Shown here piece after piece: positions 38,320 through 50,106 of a DNA stretch of 64,000 nt. Below the pieces are notes generated by a model. That model had not been told where the DNA came from and did not search any database. It saw only the letters and a program-made list of their open reading frames with translations. The DNA comes from Bradyrhizobium nivariense (GTDB lineage: Bacteria; Pseudomonadota; Alphaproteobacteria; Rhizobiales; Xanthobacteraceae), in contig NZ_JARVWW010000003.1 of NCBI RefSeq assembly GCF_029846715.1, positions 124,001 through 188,000 on the forward strand. The letters are read 5' to 3'. How positions within the stretch are numbered: the stretch's first letter is position 1; the number at the start of each line of letters is the position of its first letter. The position numbers and the translations under genes are program-made.

Positions 38320-39556
38320 TCGGGCGGGTTTCGCCGCGCGGCAGTATCGCCACCACGATCAGCGCTGCGACGATGTTCGCGGCGGCGCTGATCAGGATCG
38401 GCAAAGTATAGCTGTGATTGACGTCGTAGGCGAAGCCGGCCGCACTCGGACCAACCAGCGTGCCGAACGCCACGCTGGTGTAGAGGATGCCGATGATTCC
38501 ACTGACGTTGCGTCCGCCAAAATAGTCCATGACCACAGAGGGCAGCACCGCGACCCAGCCGCCGTAGAACACGCCGTAGAAGAAGGCAAAAGCGGCGAGG
38601 GTCCGGACATCAGCGGCAACGGCCCAGATCGCCATCGCGAACGCCATTCCGATCAGGACCATGATCAGGGAGCGATCGCGGCCCATCCGGTCGGCGACCG
38701 CGCCGAGAAAGAACCGGCCCGCGGTGCTGCCGGCCCCGATCACGCCGAGCAGCAGCACCGCAGAGGACGCCGCGACCCCGTGATCGCGCGCGTAAGGCAC
38801 GAGATGAACGAATGGGACGAAGGCGCCGAACGAGCAGACCAGACACGATACATAGAGGGCGGCAAACCGCGTCGACCGGACGGCCTCGCGCACCGAGGCG
38901 CCGCCGGCGCTGTTTGCATCCGCCGTGTCGCGAGGCGGATCGCCGTCGGGTCGGAGGCCGCGGTCCTTCGGATCATTCTCGATTAGCAGCGACATCCCGC
39001 CGCCTAGCACCAGTGCGATCGCGCCCAGCACCAGATAGGCGCCGCGCCAGCCCAGCGATGCGATCAGCAATGAGGCGAGCGGCGGCATTGCCAGCGTACC
39101 GAGCCCGATGCCGCTCACCGCGAGCCCAGAGGCGAAGCCGCGGCGCTTGACGAACCAGCGTTGCACCGCGCCGATTGCTGGAACATAGGCGCAGCCCACG
39201 CCGAGGCCGACGCCGAGCCCGTAGGCGAGATAGACCTCCACGAGGGAACGTGCAGCGCTCGCGGCCGCAAGTCCAGCCGCCATCAGGATCATACCCGCGA
39301 CGGCCAGTGGACGCGAGCCGAGCCGGTCGGCGAGGGGGCCGCTGACGAGTCCGAGGGCGAAGTACAGAAAGCCCGCAATCGAGAACACTAGCGAGATTGA
39401 GCCGCGGGAGGCGCCGAAATCGCGCTGGAGCGGCTCCAGAAATGCGCTGAATGTGTAGGCGGAACCAAAGCCGACGAACATGACGGCAAATGCCGCCACG
39501 ACGACGAACCAGCCGTGGAAAATGCTTCGCCCAGCGGGTTTGAATGGAATGGTCAA
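38300..39556 (-). CDS. MFS transporter, monocarboxylate/oxalate-formate type
   Basis: 418 residues, 12 helices. Start region HGWFVVVAAFAVMFVGFGSA and FSAFLEPLQRDFGASRGSIS, typical of the MCT/OxlT-like branch that carries monocarboxylates; loop 2-3 motif GPLADRLGSRPLAVAG; second half LGAVADRMGRDRSL. Start is TTG 39556, whose TTGA overlaps the amidase stop, so the two genes form an operon: a transporter for a substrate or product of the amidase would be logical. Its 3' end overlaps the Flp pilin gene by 20 bases. Confidence 0.87.
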   Translation of the reverse strand: MTIPFKPAGRSIFHGWFVVVAAFAVMFVGFGSAYTFSAFLEPLQRDFGASRGSISLVFSIAGFLYFALGLVSGPLADRLGSRPLAVAGMILMAAGLAAASAARSLVEVYLAYGLGVGLGVGCAYVPAIGAVQRWFVKRRGFASGLAVSGIGLGTLAMPPLASLLIASLGWRGAYLVLGAIALVLGGGMSLLIENDPKDRGLRPDGDPPRDTADANSAGGASVREAVRSTRFAALYVSCLVCSFGAFVPFVHLVPYARDHGVAASSAVLLLGVIGAGSTAGRFFLGAVADRMGRDRSLIMVLIGMAFAMAIWAVAADVRTLAAFAFFYGVFYGGWVAVLPSVVMDYFGGRNVSGIIGILYTSVAFGTLVGPSAAGFAYDVNHSYTLPILISAAANIVAALIVVAILPRGETRPISAAMH

Positions 39557-40969
39557 TGCTGCCTCCGCGAGGTGAGGGAAGGATGGCGACGATGCCAGGA
39601 CGTGACACGCTGGAACGCTGCGCCGGCCCGAACCAGCGTGGCCTCGTCGAGATGGGCGGCGACAAGCTGGAGCGCGATCGGCAGTCCGTCCGCCGATGCA
39701 CCACCTGGTAGCGTGATCGTGGGATGACCGGTCATGTCGAACGGGCAGGTGTAGCGCTGCAGCTTCGCGATCAGATCCGGCTGCTCGCCGAGCGTCCGGA
39801 TCATGCTCAGCGTCAACGGCGCGAAAGGGTGTACCGGGATCAGCAGCAGGTCGATGGTCTCGAACAGCGCAGTCACCTGGCCGCGCAGTGCCAGCCGCCG
39901 CAGCAGGATCTTCTGATAATCGAGACCGGAGAGTGCGCGACCAGCCTCGAGCAGCGAGGCGAGGATCGGACCGTACTCATTCTTGCGGGCAGGATAGGTC
40001 GCCTCGTGCGCGACCGCAGCTTCCACCGCACAATGAGGGGTCCAGTCGGCAATCGCCTGTCTTACGTCGGGAAATCTGACGTTGACGGTGTGGGCGCCAA
40101 GCGCGCGGAAAGCATCAATGGCGTTCGCCAACACCTGCTCTGTCGCAACGTCCACATCGTCGCTGTTCCAGGCAGCGTCGAGGCCGATCCGCAAGCCCCG
40201 CACGTCCTGTGCGGCCGCGGCAAGATAGTCGGGCACCGGATTGAGCAGTGACGTCGGGTCGTTCGGGTCGTGTCCGGCGATGGCCCCAAGCAGCACGCCG
40301 GCATCGACAGCGCTGCGGCCGATCGGTCCGATATGATCGAGTGTCGCGGCCAGCTCGAACGCGCCGTGGCGGCTGACGCGGCCCCAGCTCGGTCAGGCCG
40401 TTGGCGGCGGACGGCCAGCGGATCGAGCCGCCGGTGTCGGAGCCGAGCGAGCCGAAGCAAAGTCCGGCGGCCGTCGCAACCGCCGAGCCGCTGGACGAAA
40501 TGCCCGGCCAGTAATCCGGATTCCATGGATTTTTCGGTGGCGTCACCAACGGGTGGTGATCGGAATAGGCGCCCTCGGTGAGCTGCAACTTGCCGAGCAC
40601 CACGGCGCCTGCATCCTTGACCCTACGCGCGACGGTCGCATCTTCACCGGGACGAAAATCGCGATGAAGCGTGGTGCCGGCCGCCGTCGGAATGCCCCTG
40701 GTCCAAAATAGATCCTTCAGCGCAATCGGCACGCCATGCAGCGGGCCCCGATACTGGCCATTTGCGATTTCGGCATCCGCGGCTTTCGCCTCGGCGATAG
40801 CCGTTTCCGCCATCACGTGAACGTAGCTGCCGAGTTCACGGTCCAGGGCGTCGATACGGTCGAGTTGCGCGCGCGTCACGTCCAGCGCGGAGATTTCGCG
40901 CGCCTTGAGGCGTGCAGCAAGCTCGGTGAGTTCGAGATAATGCAAGAGCTCGGCCACGGCGTTCTCCAT
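39553..40969 (-). pseudogene. Amidase signature enzyme disrupted by a frameshift
   Basis: Amidase-signature hydrolase (AtzF/GatA-like). From ATG 40969 the first ~197 codons are good: catalytic lysine in PIALKDLFWT, the cis-serine in GISSSGSAVA and the nucleophile in GSDTGGSIRWPSAANG. At about 40385 the frame shifts; the remainder continues in another frame from WGRVSRHGAFELAAT to 39553 (...GHPTITLPGGASADGLPIAL). Comparison with the usual GLT-LKPTWGRVS sequence of the family suggests that 11 bases are missing; adding 11 gives exactly 476 codons. Divergent from the CGNR regulator gene and followed by a transporter gene. Confidence 0.82.
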
Positions 40970-41013
40970 TTTGTCATCGCAACCCCGCTCGATTTCGACG
41001 AGGAGGAGGTCAA

Positions 41014-41073
41014 CACTAGTATAATCAATATACTGGTGTCGGTTGCTGTCAACCGGTAAATATGTTTTACTGG
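41014..41073. promoter_or_regulatory. Paired operators between amidase and CGNR genes
   Basis: Two related palindromes: cactagtata-atcaa-tatactggtg (41014-41038) and ccggtaaa-tatgt-tttactgg (41053-41073). Both have a five-base spacer and similar half-sites (tayACTGG); their centres are about 37 bases apart. They occupy the shared promoter region and are likely binding sites for the CGNR regulator or another factor. Confidence 0.6.
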
Positions 41074-41098
41074 TGTCTCAAATTCCTCCGGTGTTCCG

Positions 41099-41689
41099 AT
41101 GTCGAAAGAGTCACGCAAGTTCCAGGTTCCTGACGCGTTGGCGAACGTCTACGATTTCGCCAACACGCTCGATGTTCGCCACTTCTCGCATTTCGGGGTG
41201 GAGCACCCGCAGAGCGACGAAATTGCCGGGATGAAGCAGATCGCGGACTGGATGCAGGAGCGCGGCCTCGGCGCCGGCGGACGCATCACGCCCGCAATGT
41301 TAGCTACCGCGCTGCGGCTGCGCGGAGCGCTACGCGCCTATCTGCAATGCGACCCAGCCGAGCGGCGCCGGAACAAGGAGGTTCTCGGCGCGCTCGGTGA
41401 CGCGCTCGCAGCGTTTCCGTTGCGGGTGGAGGCGCGGGTTGGCCGCGGCGCAGCATTGTCGGCGATGCGCGAGGATGCGCTCGCCGGCCTGTCGGCTATC
41501 GCCATCGAGCTGCACAACGCAACGCTTGTGGGAACGCTGGACCGGCTGAAGATGTGCGCCTCGGAGGAATGCCGCCGGGTGTTCTTCGACCGGTCGAAAC
41601 CATCGACGCGGCGGTGGTGCATGTCGACGCTGTGCGGCAATCGGATGAAGACGCGTGCCTATCGCGAGCGGCAACGCGAGGCGAAATAG
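41099..41689 (+). CDS. ABATE/CGNR zinc-finger transcription regulator
   Basis: 196 residues. N-terminal ABATE-type ligand domain (LANVYDFANTLDVRHFSHFG, then ...LRLRGALRAYLQ), C-terminal CGNR zinc finger with CASEECRRVFFDRS, WCMSTLCGNRMKTRAYRER; the four cysteines expected for zinc are CASEEC and C...C. These stress-type regulators usually stand next to the genes they control. It is divergent from the amidase-MFS operon with two palindromes between, so it probably regulates it. No strong ribosome site precedes ATG 41099. Confidence 0.9.
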   Translation: MSKESRKFQVPDALANVYDFANTLDVRHFSHFGVEHPQSDEIAGMKQIADWMQERGLGAGGRITPAMLATALRLRGALRAYLQCDPAERRRNKEVLGALGDALAAFPLRVEARVGRGAALSAMREDALAGLSAIAIELHNATLVGTLDRLKMCASEECRRVFFDRSKPSTRRWCMSTLCGNRMKTRAYRERQREAK

Positions 41690-41700
41690 ATCAGCGGCAA

Positions 41701-42279
41701 TCAGGCCCGGTAGTGGCCGGACTTGCCGCCGAGCTTCTCGACCAGGTGGATGCCCTCGATGCGCACGCCGCGTTCCACCGCCTTGATCATGTCGTAGATG
41801 GTGAGGCAGGCGACCGAGACGGCGGTGAGCGCCTCCATCTCGACGCCGGTCGGGCCCGTGACCTTCACGCTGGCGCGGACGAGGCAGCCCGGCAGCTTTG
41901 CGTCGGGCTCGATGTCGACCGTGACCTTCGACAGCGCCAGCGGATGGCAGAGCGGGATCAGCTCCGAGGTGCGCTTGGCCGCCATGATGCCGGCGATGCG
42001 CGCGGTGCCGAGCACGTCGCCTTTCTTGGCGTTGCCGGACACGATCAGATCAAGCGTCGCCTTGCTCATGACGACGCGTCCTTCCGCGACCGCGAGCCGC
42101 TCGCTCGCGGGCTTGTCCGACACGTCGACCATCCGCGCCTCGCCGGAAGCGCCGATATGGGTGAGGGCAGGGCCGGTCTTCTCGTCCGACGGCTTGGACT
42201 TGGCGGATTTGGATTTGGCAGATTTGGCCTTGGCGGATTTGGTCTTGGCGAACGAAGTCTTGGACGGCTTGCGAGTCAT
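41701..42279 (-). CDS. moaC: Cyclic pyranopterin monophosphate synthase MoaC, with a Lys/Ser tail
   Basis: Converts the MoaA product into cyclic pyranopterin monophosphate in Moco synthesis. The MoaC core starts near residue 38 ([20 protein letters not shown]) with [18 protein letters not shown], the catalytic region [18 protein letters not shown] and [11 protein letters not shown]. The first ~35 residues are an extra low-complexity tail made of AKSKS-like pentads, encoded by imperfect 15-base tandem repeats at about 42185-42265. Core enzymes are ~160 residues; this one is 192. It follows trpC by one base, an order known in Bradyrhizobium relatives. Confidence 0.95.
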   Translation of the reverse strand: MTRKPSKTSFAKTKSAKAKSAKSKSAKSKPSDEKTGPALTHIGASGEARMVDVSDKPASERLAVAEGRVVMSKATLDLIVSGNAKKGDVLGTARIAGIMAAKRTSELIPLCHPLALSKVTVDIEPDAKLPGCLVRASVKVTGPTGVEMEALTAVSVACLTIYDMIKAVERGVRIEGIHLVEKLGGKSGHYRA

Positions 42280-42280
42280 G

Positions 42281-43099
42281 TCAGCGCGTGCCCGTCGCGC
42301 GCGTAGTTTCGCGTGCGAGCAGCGTGCGCGTCGCAGCGGTGACGTCGGCTTGGCGCATCAGGCTCTCGCCGACCAGGAAGGTCGACATGCCGACGCGCTC
42401 GAGCCGGGCGAGATCGGCGGGCGTGAAGATGCCGCTCTCGCCGACCATCAGCCGGTCCCCGGGGATCAACGGGGCCAATGTTTCGCTGGTCGCAAGCGTG
42501 GTCTCGAAGGTGCGCAAATTGCGATTGTTGACGCCGATCATCGGGGAACGCAGCTTCAGCGCGCGGTCGAGCTCGGCGCGGTCGTGGATCTCGATCAGCA
42601 CGTCCATGCCGTAGGCGAGGGCGGCGTTCTCGAGGTCTTTTGCCGTGGCATCATCGAGCGCCGCCATGATGATCAGGATGCAGTCGGCGCCGTGCGCGCG
42701 GGCCTCCGCCACCTGATAGGTGTCGAACATGAAATCCTTGCGCAGCACCGGCAGTGACGTGGCCTCGCGTGCGGCTACCATGAAGTCGAGATGGCCCTGG
42801 AACGACGGCGTGTCGGTCAGCACCGAGAGGCAGGCCGCGCCGCCGGCCTGATAGGCCTTGGCGAGCAGCGGCGGATCGAAATCGGCGCGGATCAGGCCCT
42901 TTGACGGCGAGGCCTTCTTGACCTCCGCGATCAGCGCGTAGTCGCCGTTGGCGTGCTTGGCCTTGATCGCGCGCGCGAAGCCGCGCGGTGCTGCTTGCGC
43001 CTTGGCCTTCGCCTCCACCGCGGACAGCGGCTGTGCGCGCCTGGCGGCGGCGATCTCCTCGCGCTTGTAGGCTTCGATCTTGGTCAGGATGTCCGACAT
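42281..43099 (-). CDS. trpC: Indole-3-glycerol phosphate synthase
   Basis: Fourth step of tryptophan synthesis, 272 residues, TIM barrel. Motifs: start [18 protein letters not shown], catalytic [47 protein letters not shown] and [11 protein letters not shown]. It is six bases downstream of trpD and one base upstream of moaC, hence cotranscribed. Confidence 0.97.
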   Translation of the reverse strand: MSDILTKIEAYKREEIAAARRAQPLSAVEAKAKAQAAPRGFARAIKAKHANGDYALIAEVKKASPSKGLIRADFDPPLLAKAYQAGGAACLSVLTDTPSFQGHLDFMVAAREATSLPVLRKDFMFDTYQVAEARAHGADCILIIMAALDDATAKDLENAALAYGMDVLIEIHDRAELDRALKLRSPMIGVNNRNLRTFETTLATSETLAPLIPGDRLMVGESGIFTPADLARLERVGMSTFLVGESLMRQADVTAATRTLLARETTRATGTR

Positions 43100-43105
43100 G
43101 TCAGC

Positions 43106-44119
43106 TCAGCTGTTGGAGACCGCGATCAGATGCTTCAGCCGCGCGTTCGCCGCGCCGCTGTCGAGCGCCTTCACTCCAATCGCAACGCCCTCCTTGAGGT
43201 CCTTGGCGCGTCCGGCCAGGACCAGCGCGGCGGCCGCGTTCATCAGTGCCACGTCGCGATAGGGGCTCGGCTTGCCGTCGAGCACGCTCTGCAAGGCGAT
43301 CGCATTCGCGTCGGCGTCGGCGCCTTTGAGTGCACCGGCCTCGCAGCGCGGCAGGCCGGCGTCCTCCGGCGTCACCTCGAAATTCCGGATCTCGCCATTG
43401 TGGAGCGCGGAGACGAAGGTCGGGCCGGTGAGGGTGATTTCGTCGAGGCCATCGGAACCGTGCACGACCCAGGCGGATTCGGAGCCGAGGTTCTTGAGCA
43501 CTTGCGCCAGCGGCTGCACCCATTGCCGGGAGAATACGCCGACCATCTGCCGCTTCACGCCGGCCGGATTGGACAAGGGGCCGAGCAGATTGAAGATCGT
43601 GCGTGTCGCCAGCTCGACCCGGGTCGGGCCGACGTTCTTCATGGCGGGATGATGGGCGGGGGCGAACATGAAGCCGATGCCGCATTCGCGCACGCAGCGG
43701 CCGACCTGCTCCGGCCTCAGATCGATCTTCACCCCGAGCGAAGCCAGCACGTCGGCGGCGCCCGAGCGCGACGACAGCGCGCGATTGCCGTGCTTGGCCA
43801 CCGGCAAACCCGCGCCCGAAACGATGAAGGAGGCGCAGGTCGAGACATTGACCGAGCCGGAACCGTCGCCGCCGGTACCGACGATGTCGACGGCGTCCGC
43901 GGGCGCGTCGACTGTGAGCATCTTGGAGCGCATCGCCGAGACCGCGCCGGTGATCTCGTCCACGGTCTCGCCACGCACCCGCAGCGCCATCAGGAGGCCG
44001 CCCATCTGCGAGGGCGTAGCCTCGCCGGACATCATGGCGTCGAAGGCGGAAGCCGCTTCGTCACGCGACAGGCTGGCGCCGGTCGCCACTTTTCCAATGA
44101 TCGATTTCAGGTCGTCCAT
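43106..44119 (-). CDS. trpD: Anthranilate phosphoribosyltransferase
   Basis: Second dedicated step of tryptophan synthesis: joins anthranilate with PRPP. 337 residues. Motifs: PRPP loop [60 protein letters not shown]. First gene of trpD-trpC-moaC; it starts 14 bases after the PpiD-like gene, so that gene may share the transcript. No trpE/G or leader peptide is in the window. Confidence 0.97.
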   Translation of the reverse strand: MDDLKSIIGKVATGASLSRDEAASAFDAMMSGEATPSQMGGLLMALRVRGETVDEITGAVSAMRSKMLTVDAPADAVDIVGTGGDGSGSVNVSTCASFIVSGAGLPVAKHGNRALSSRSGAADVLASLGVKIDLRPEQVGRCVRECGIGFMFAPAHHPAMKNVGPTRVELATRTIFNLLGPLSNPAGVKRQMVGVFSRQWVQPLAQVLKNLGSESAWVVHGSDGLDEITLTGPTFVSALHNGEIRNFEVTPEDAGLPRCEAGALKGADADANAIALQSVLDGKPSPYRDVALMNAAAALVLAGRAKDLKEGVAIGVKALDSGAANARLKHLIAVSNS

Positions 44120-44133
44120 CGCGTGCTTTCAAC

Positions 44134-46032
44134 TCACTGGTTCGCGCCGGTCACCTGCGCGAAGGCGGCCTGATTAATGGTGGTCCCGATGTCGGTTTCA
44201 AGCTTGTTGACGTAGGAAGCGACCTGCTCCTCGGTCTGCGCGCGGTCGAGACTGTCCTTCAGCTTCTTGACCGCTTCCGAAGCGGCGTCGACCACGGGAT
44301 CGATGATCTCGGTGACGCGGAATACGATCACCTCGGTGCCGCCGGTCACCGGCGTCTGCCCGACGCCGTCCTTGGCCGCGCGGAAGGCGGCCGACACGAC
44401 TGTTGCGGGCACGCTGGCAGGCGAGTCGTCGCGCTTGAAGCCGCTCGCGGTCTCGACCTTGGCGCCGATCGCGGCTGCTTCGTCGGCGAGCTTGCCGCCG
44501 GATTCGAGCTTCTGCACCACCTCGGTCGCCTTGGCCTTCAGCTTGGTCGCGATCTGGTCCTGCCGCCAGCGCGCCTCGACCTGGTCGCGAACCTCGTCGA
44601 GATTGCGGTCGCGCGAGGGCGTGATGGCAAGCACGTCGTACCAGACAAAGCCGCCCTTGAACGAGATCGAGTCGTTGTCGACGCCGACATCGGTGTTGAA
44701 GGCCTGCGACACCAGGTCGAGGCCCTGCGGAATGCTGGAGACCGGCTCGCCGTTCGGGGTGCGGCCGGAACGGTCGACGGCGTCGACGGTCACGGCGGTG
44801 AGGCCGAGCTTCTGCGCCGCGTCGATCACGCTGGAGCCTCCGCCACGCTCGTCTTCCATCTTGTCGCGGAGATCGGCGACCTTGACGCGCGCGCGCTCGG
44901 TGGCGATCTCGCGCTTGATGTCGCCGGCAAGGCTCGCGTAGTTCGCCTCATTGCCCGGCTCGATCTTGTCGACCTTGACGATCGACGTGCCGAGACGGCC
45001 CTGGATCGGCTGGCTGATTTCGCCCGCGGGAAGCGCGAAGACGGCGTCGCCGATGGTCGGATCGAGCGAAGACTTGGTCACGAGTCCGAGGTCGACGTCG
45101 GATGCGCTCAGTCCGCGCTCCTTGCCGAGATCCTCGAACGACATCCCGCCGATGAGCCGCTCGCGTGCGATCTGCGCCTCGGCGGCATTGGGAAATACGA
45201 TCTGATGGATCTGGCGCTTCTCCGGCGTGCCGAGCCGGTCCTTGCGCTGATCGAACAGTTTCTTGGCGTCGTCGTCCGACACCTCGCTCCACTTGCCGAT
45301 CTCCTCCGGCGAGACCACGACGAACGCGATCTTGCGATATTCGGGCGCGCGGAACTGGACCTTGTGATCCTCGAAATAGGCGGCGAGCGCCTCGGGCGAG
45401 GGTACGTCGATGGCGCCTGCCTGGGCTGCGTCGAGCCTGACGAATTCAATGGCGCGCTGCTCGTTCTGGAAGCGCATCAGCACGTCGAGCATCGCCTTCG
45501 GCGGCTCGAGGCCGGCACCGATCGTGCCGGTGATCTGCCGGCGCAGCGAGACCTTGCGCTGCTCGGAGACGTAGCGCTGCTCGGTATAGCCGAAATTGCG
45601 GATCACGGACTGGAAACGGTTCGGATCGAAGCTGCCGCCGACGCCCTTGAAGTTCGGGTCGTTCATGATGACCTGGCGGATCTGGTCGTCGGACTGGCCG
45701 AGCCCGAGCCGGCGCGCCTCTTCGTCGAGGGCGGCTTCCGCGATCGTCTGCTGGAGCACCTGACGGTCAAGGCCGAAGGCGCGCGCCTGGTCAGGCGACA
45801 GCGGACGGCCGAACTGGCGGCTGATCTGTTGCAGGCGGTCCGTATAGATCTGGCGGAACTCGTTCAGCGAAATCTCGGTTCGGCCGATCTTGGCCAACGT
45901 GGACTGCCCGAAGCCCTTGAAGATGTCGGCGATGCCCCAAACGCCGAAACTGATGATCAGCACGCCCATCACCACGGCCATAATGGTCTTGCCGAGCCAG
46001 TTTGATGAGGCCTTGCGCATTCCTCGAAGCAT
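44134..46032 (-). CDS. PpiD-like periplasmic peptidyl-prolyl isomerase/chaperone
   Basis: About 632 residues. Single N-terminal membrane anchor (MAVVMGVLIISFGVWGIADI) after a basic start, SurA-N-like helical chaperone region (residues 50-170), a parvulin-type domain in the middle (KRQIHQIVFPNAAEAQIA... GDAVFALPAGEISQPIQGR) and a second, degenerate parvulin-like region near the C-terminus. PpiD helps newly secreted proteins leave the Sec translocon, in keeping with secG in the neighbourhood. ATG 46032 is used; a TTG three codons upstream is less likely. It is divergent from tpiA. Confidence 0.9.
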   Translation of the reverse strand: MLRGMRKASSNWLGKTIMAVVMGVLIISFGVWGIADIFKGFGQSTLAKIGRTEISLNEFRQIYTDRLQQISRQFGRPLSPDQARAFGLDRQVLQQTIAEAALDEEARRLGLGQSDDQIRQVIMNDPNFKGVGGSFDPNRFQSVIRNFGYTEQRYVSEQRKVSLRRQITGTIGAGLEPPKAMLDVLMRFQNEQRAIEFVRLDAAQAGAIDVPSPEALAAYFEDHKVQFRAPEYRKIAFVVVSPEEIGKWSEVSDDDAKKLFDQRKDRLGTPEKRQIHQIVFPNAAEAQIARERLIGGMSFEDLGKERGLSASDVDLGLVTKSSLDPTIGDAVFALPAGEISQPIQGRLGTSIVKVDKIEPGNEANYASLAGDIKREIATERARVKVADLRDKMEDERGGGSSVIDAAQKLGLTAVTVDAVDRSGRTPNGEPVSSIPQGLDLVSQAFNTDVGVDNDSISFKGGFVWYDVLAITPSRDRNLDEVRDQVEARWRQDQIATKLKAKATEVVQKLESGGKLADEAAAIGAKVETASGFKRDDSPASVPATVVSAAFRAAKDGVGQTPVTGGTEVIVFRVTEIIDPVVDAASEAVKKLKDSLDRAQTEEQVASYVNKLETDIGTTINQAAFAQVTGANQ

Positions 46033-46254
46033 TTGGTCCAACTTGTTTGGCAGGAGGGGAACGGGAGCGCGTCTTAATGCAGATTCCGCAAAAGCGCGTC
46101 ACCAAATTGATCGATCATCATAAAGTGGCGGCTTTCCCCCCGCAACCTCAGGTCCGGCAGGCTTTCGATCCCTGCGGTTAAAAGCCCCTGGTCTCTGGAA
46201 CTGCCACGGGACCTCTGCTAGCGCATGCACAAACCGAATTTGCTGGAATTTGAC

Positions 46255-47010
46255 ATGACCGATGCCATCCGCCCCCTGATCGCCGGCAACTGGAAAATGA
46301 ACGGCCTGAAGGCCTCGACTGCCGAATTCGACGCCATGCTCAATGGTGCGGCAGAGGTGGCCGGCAAGGCCGATTTGCTGGTCTGTCCGCCGGCGACCCT
46401 GATCGCAGCTTTTGCGGAGAAGGCGCGCGGCAAGAAGGTCGCGGTGGGGGCCCAGGATTGCCATCCCAAGGCCTCCGGCGCCCATACCGGCGATATTGCC
46501 GCCGAAATACTGGTGGATGCAGGCGCGACCGCCATCATCGTCGGCCATTCCGAGCGCCGCGCCGACCACGGTGAGGGCGATGCCCTGATCCGGCAGAAGG
46601 CCGAGGCCGCATGGCGCGCCGGGGTGACGGCGATCGTCTGCATCGGCGAGACGCAGGCCCAGCGCGATGCCGGTCAGACCCTGGATATCCTGCGCGGCCA
46701 GCTCAACGGCTCGCTGCCGGATGGCTCAACTGCGGCCAAGCTGGTCGTCGCCTACGAGCCGGTCTGGGCGATCGGCACCGGCCTGACCCCCACGGCCCAG
46801 GATGTCGAGCAGATTCATGAGTTTATCCGGGAACTCCTGACCTCCCGGTTCAAGGCCGACGGCGGAAAGATGCGGATTCTCTACGGCGGCTCAGTCAAGC
46901 CCTCAAATGCGGCCGAGCTGATGGCGGTTAAGAATGTCAACGGCGCGCTGGTCGGCGGCGCCAGCCTGAAGGCGGCCGATTTCCTTGCGATTGCCAGGGG
47001 CTGCGCCTAG
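46255..47010 (+). CDS. tpiA: Triosephosphate isomerase
   Basis: Interconverts dihydroxyacetone phosphate and glyceraldehyde 3-phosphate. 251 residues. Catalytic residues are in GNWKMNG (Lys), GHSERR (His) and [11 protein letters not shown] (Glu); phosphate loop [22 protein letters not shown] 46255 (MTDAIRPL) chosen over an upstream ATG at 46225, which would add ten unsupported residues. Followed by secG and pyrG, a conserved alphaproteobacterial order. Confidence 0.97.
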   Translation: MTDAIRPLIAGNWKMNGLKASTAEFDAMLNGAAEVAGKADLLVCPPATLIAAFAEKARGKKVAVGAQDCHPKASGAHTGDIAAEILVDAGATAIIVGHSERRADHGEGDALIRQKAEAAWRAGVTAIVCIGETQAQRDAGQTLDILRGQLNGSLPDGSTAAKLVVAYEPVWAIGTGLTPTAQDVEQIHEFIRELLTSRFKADGGKMRILYGGSVKPSNAAELMAVKNVNGALVGGASLKAADFLAIARGCA

Positions 47011-47150
47011 CTAAGCTTGGAGCGCGATCCGGACGGATCGGGGGTGGCAATGCCGTTTCCGATCGTGTAACACCGCGCAACTTCAGGAAAACCCGCGAAG
47101 CGCGATCGGCTGCCGGTACCGGCGCTATCGGCTTGTGACGGAAGGATACT

Positions 47151-47537
47151 ATGCAGACCGTTATCATCGTCATCCACCTCATGATCGTGGCCGTCATGAT
47201 CGGTGCCGTCCTACTCCAGAAATCGGAAGGCGGCGGCCTCGGCATGGGCGGCGGCGCGGGCTTTATGTCGAGCCGAGGCACCGCGAACCTCTTGTCGCGT
47301 ACGACCGCGATCCTGGCCGCGGGCTTCTTCCTGACCAGCCTGTTCCTGTCCTGGCACGCCGGCTACAACCGTGCGCCCTCGTCGATCATCGGTGCGCCGG
47401 CGTCGCAGACCCAGCCGGCCGGCGGCGGGCCGATCGCGCCGCCGACCTCGGGCGGCATCCTGGATTCGCTGAAGAAGGCCGACGAGCAGCAGCAGGCTCC
47501 GGCACCGAGCGGCCCGCAGGTGCCGCGTTCGCAATAA
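47151..47537 (+). CDS. secG: Protein translocase subunit SecG
   Basis: 128 residues: two membrane helices (MQTVIIVIHLMIVAVMIGAVL and TTAILAAGFFLTSLFLSW) joined by the conserved LLQKSEGGGLGMGGGAGFMS loop. The C-terminal ~60 residues are a Pro/Ala/Gln-rich tail, common in rhizobial SecG. Part of the SecYEG translocon. Confidence 0.95.
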   Translation: MQTVIIVIHLMIVAVMIGAVLLQKSEGGGLGMGGGAGFMSSRGTANLLSRTTAILAAGFFLTSLFLSWHAGYNRAPSSIIGAPASQTQPAGGGPIAPPTSGGILDSLKKADEQQQAPAPSGPQVPRSQ

Positions 47538-47691
47538 AGCAGGGGGGCCATGCAGGGCGGCTTCTACCGTCCCGCACCAACAAGCCCCATCAAGGCTCTG
47601 TCACCACTCTTAGTTTTGGCTCACCCACAGGCCCGCAAAATCTTTGGGGCGGAATACGAATCGCTTTGGCGAATCGAATTCGAGGGATTAG

Positions 47692-49335
<1,644 letters not shown>

Positions 49336-49340
49336 TCGGC

Positions 49341-50003
49341 TCAGCTTGCGGCGGTGCAGTCACGTTCGAAATCCATCGGCTCCGGCGCGACCGGCATTGA
49401 CGTATCAGGCGCAAGCGTTCCCGTGACGAGCTTCATCTGCGGCCGTCGCGTCAGCTTGTAGACGGCGGCCGGCGGCACGTTCAGCAGGGCACGATCCACC
49501 AGCTTTGCGCGCAAGCCGAGCCGGTCGAGCACCGGCCGCGGGATCGGGCAACTCATGCCGTAGGTGAACTGGTAGAAGGCGCCGCCGGGGCGGACATGGC
49601 TGAACGCGCCGCCGACGATCGAGACGACCTTGCGCGTCGACATGTTGAGCAGCGGCAGACCGCTCACGACCGCGCCGACGGGCGCGCCGTCATAGAGGCG
49701 CTCCGTCGCCAGCCGCCCCGCATCCATCCACAAAACGCGCGCGTTGGGAAAACGCAGCTGCAGCAGCTTCATGAAGTCGGAGCCGTACTCGATCAGCGTG
49801 AGGTCCTGCTGACGCACGCCGCGGTTGAGCAGCTTGTAGGTGAACGCGCCGGTGCCGGGGCCGAGTTCGAGAACCGGGCCGGTCGATGCGGTGATCTCGC
49901 GGGTGATGAGATCGGCCAGCGCCGCGCCCGACGGCGCGATCGCGCCGACGCGACGCGGGGCTGACATCCATGACAGGAAGAACGAGAGGAAATCGTTGGG
50001 CAT
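49341..50003 (-). CDS. SAM-dependent methyltransferase, PmtA/phospholipid N-methyltransferase type
   Basis: 220 residues. SAM motif I LELGPGTGAFTYKLL near residue 47, followed by LTLIEYGSDFMKLL, and VVSGLPLLNMS (motif IV position, normally a substrate-binding segment in the PmtA group). The N-terminal FLSFFLSWMSAPRRVGAIAP is typical of PmtA-like enzymes that methylate phosphatidylethanolamine, or related rRNA-methylase-fold proteins. ATG 50003 has ggag seven bases upstream and is preferred to GTG 50009. The reaction is likely but unproven. Confidence 0.82.
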   Translation of the reverse strand: MPNDFLSFFLSWMSAPRRVGAIAPSGAALADLITREITASTGPVLELGPGTGAFTYKLLNRGVRQQDLTLIEYGSDFMKLLQLRFPNARVLWMDAGRLATERLYDGAPVGAVVSGLPLLNMSTRKVVSIVGGAFSHVRPGGAFYQFTYGMSCPIPRPVLDRLGLRAKLVDRALLNVPPAAVYKLTRRPQMKLVTGTLAPDTSMPVAPEPMDFERDCTAAS

Positions 50004-50106
50004 GCGCACTCCGGCGTCTTGGTTGCGCCTCGCAGGTCAGAAGTGAGGCGGCCGAATAATCGCTCGCGTGCATTGCGACAGCATTGCGTGCGGCATGCCG
50101 ATAGAG

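Noticed and set aside
42186-42265. Tandem repeats at the moaC start considered as CRISPR or phage site
   Set aside because: The 15-base units are in frame and encode the Lys/Ser tail; there are no spacers.
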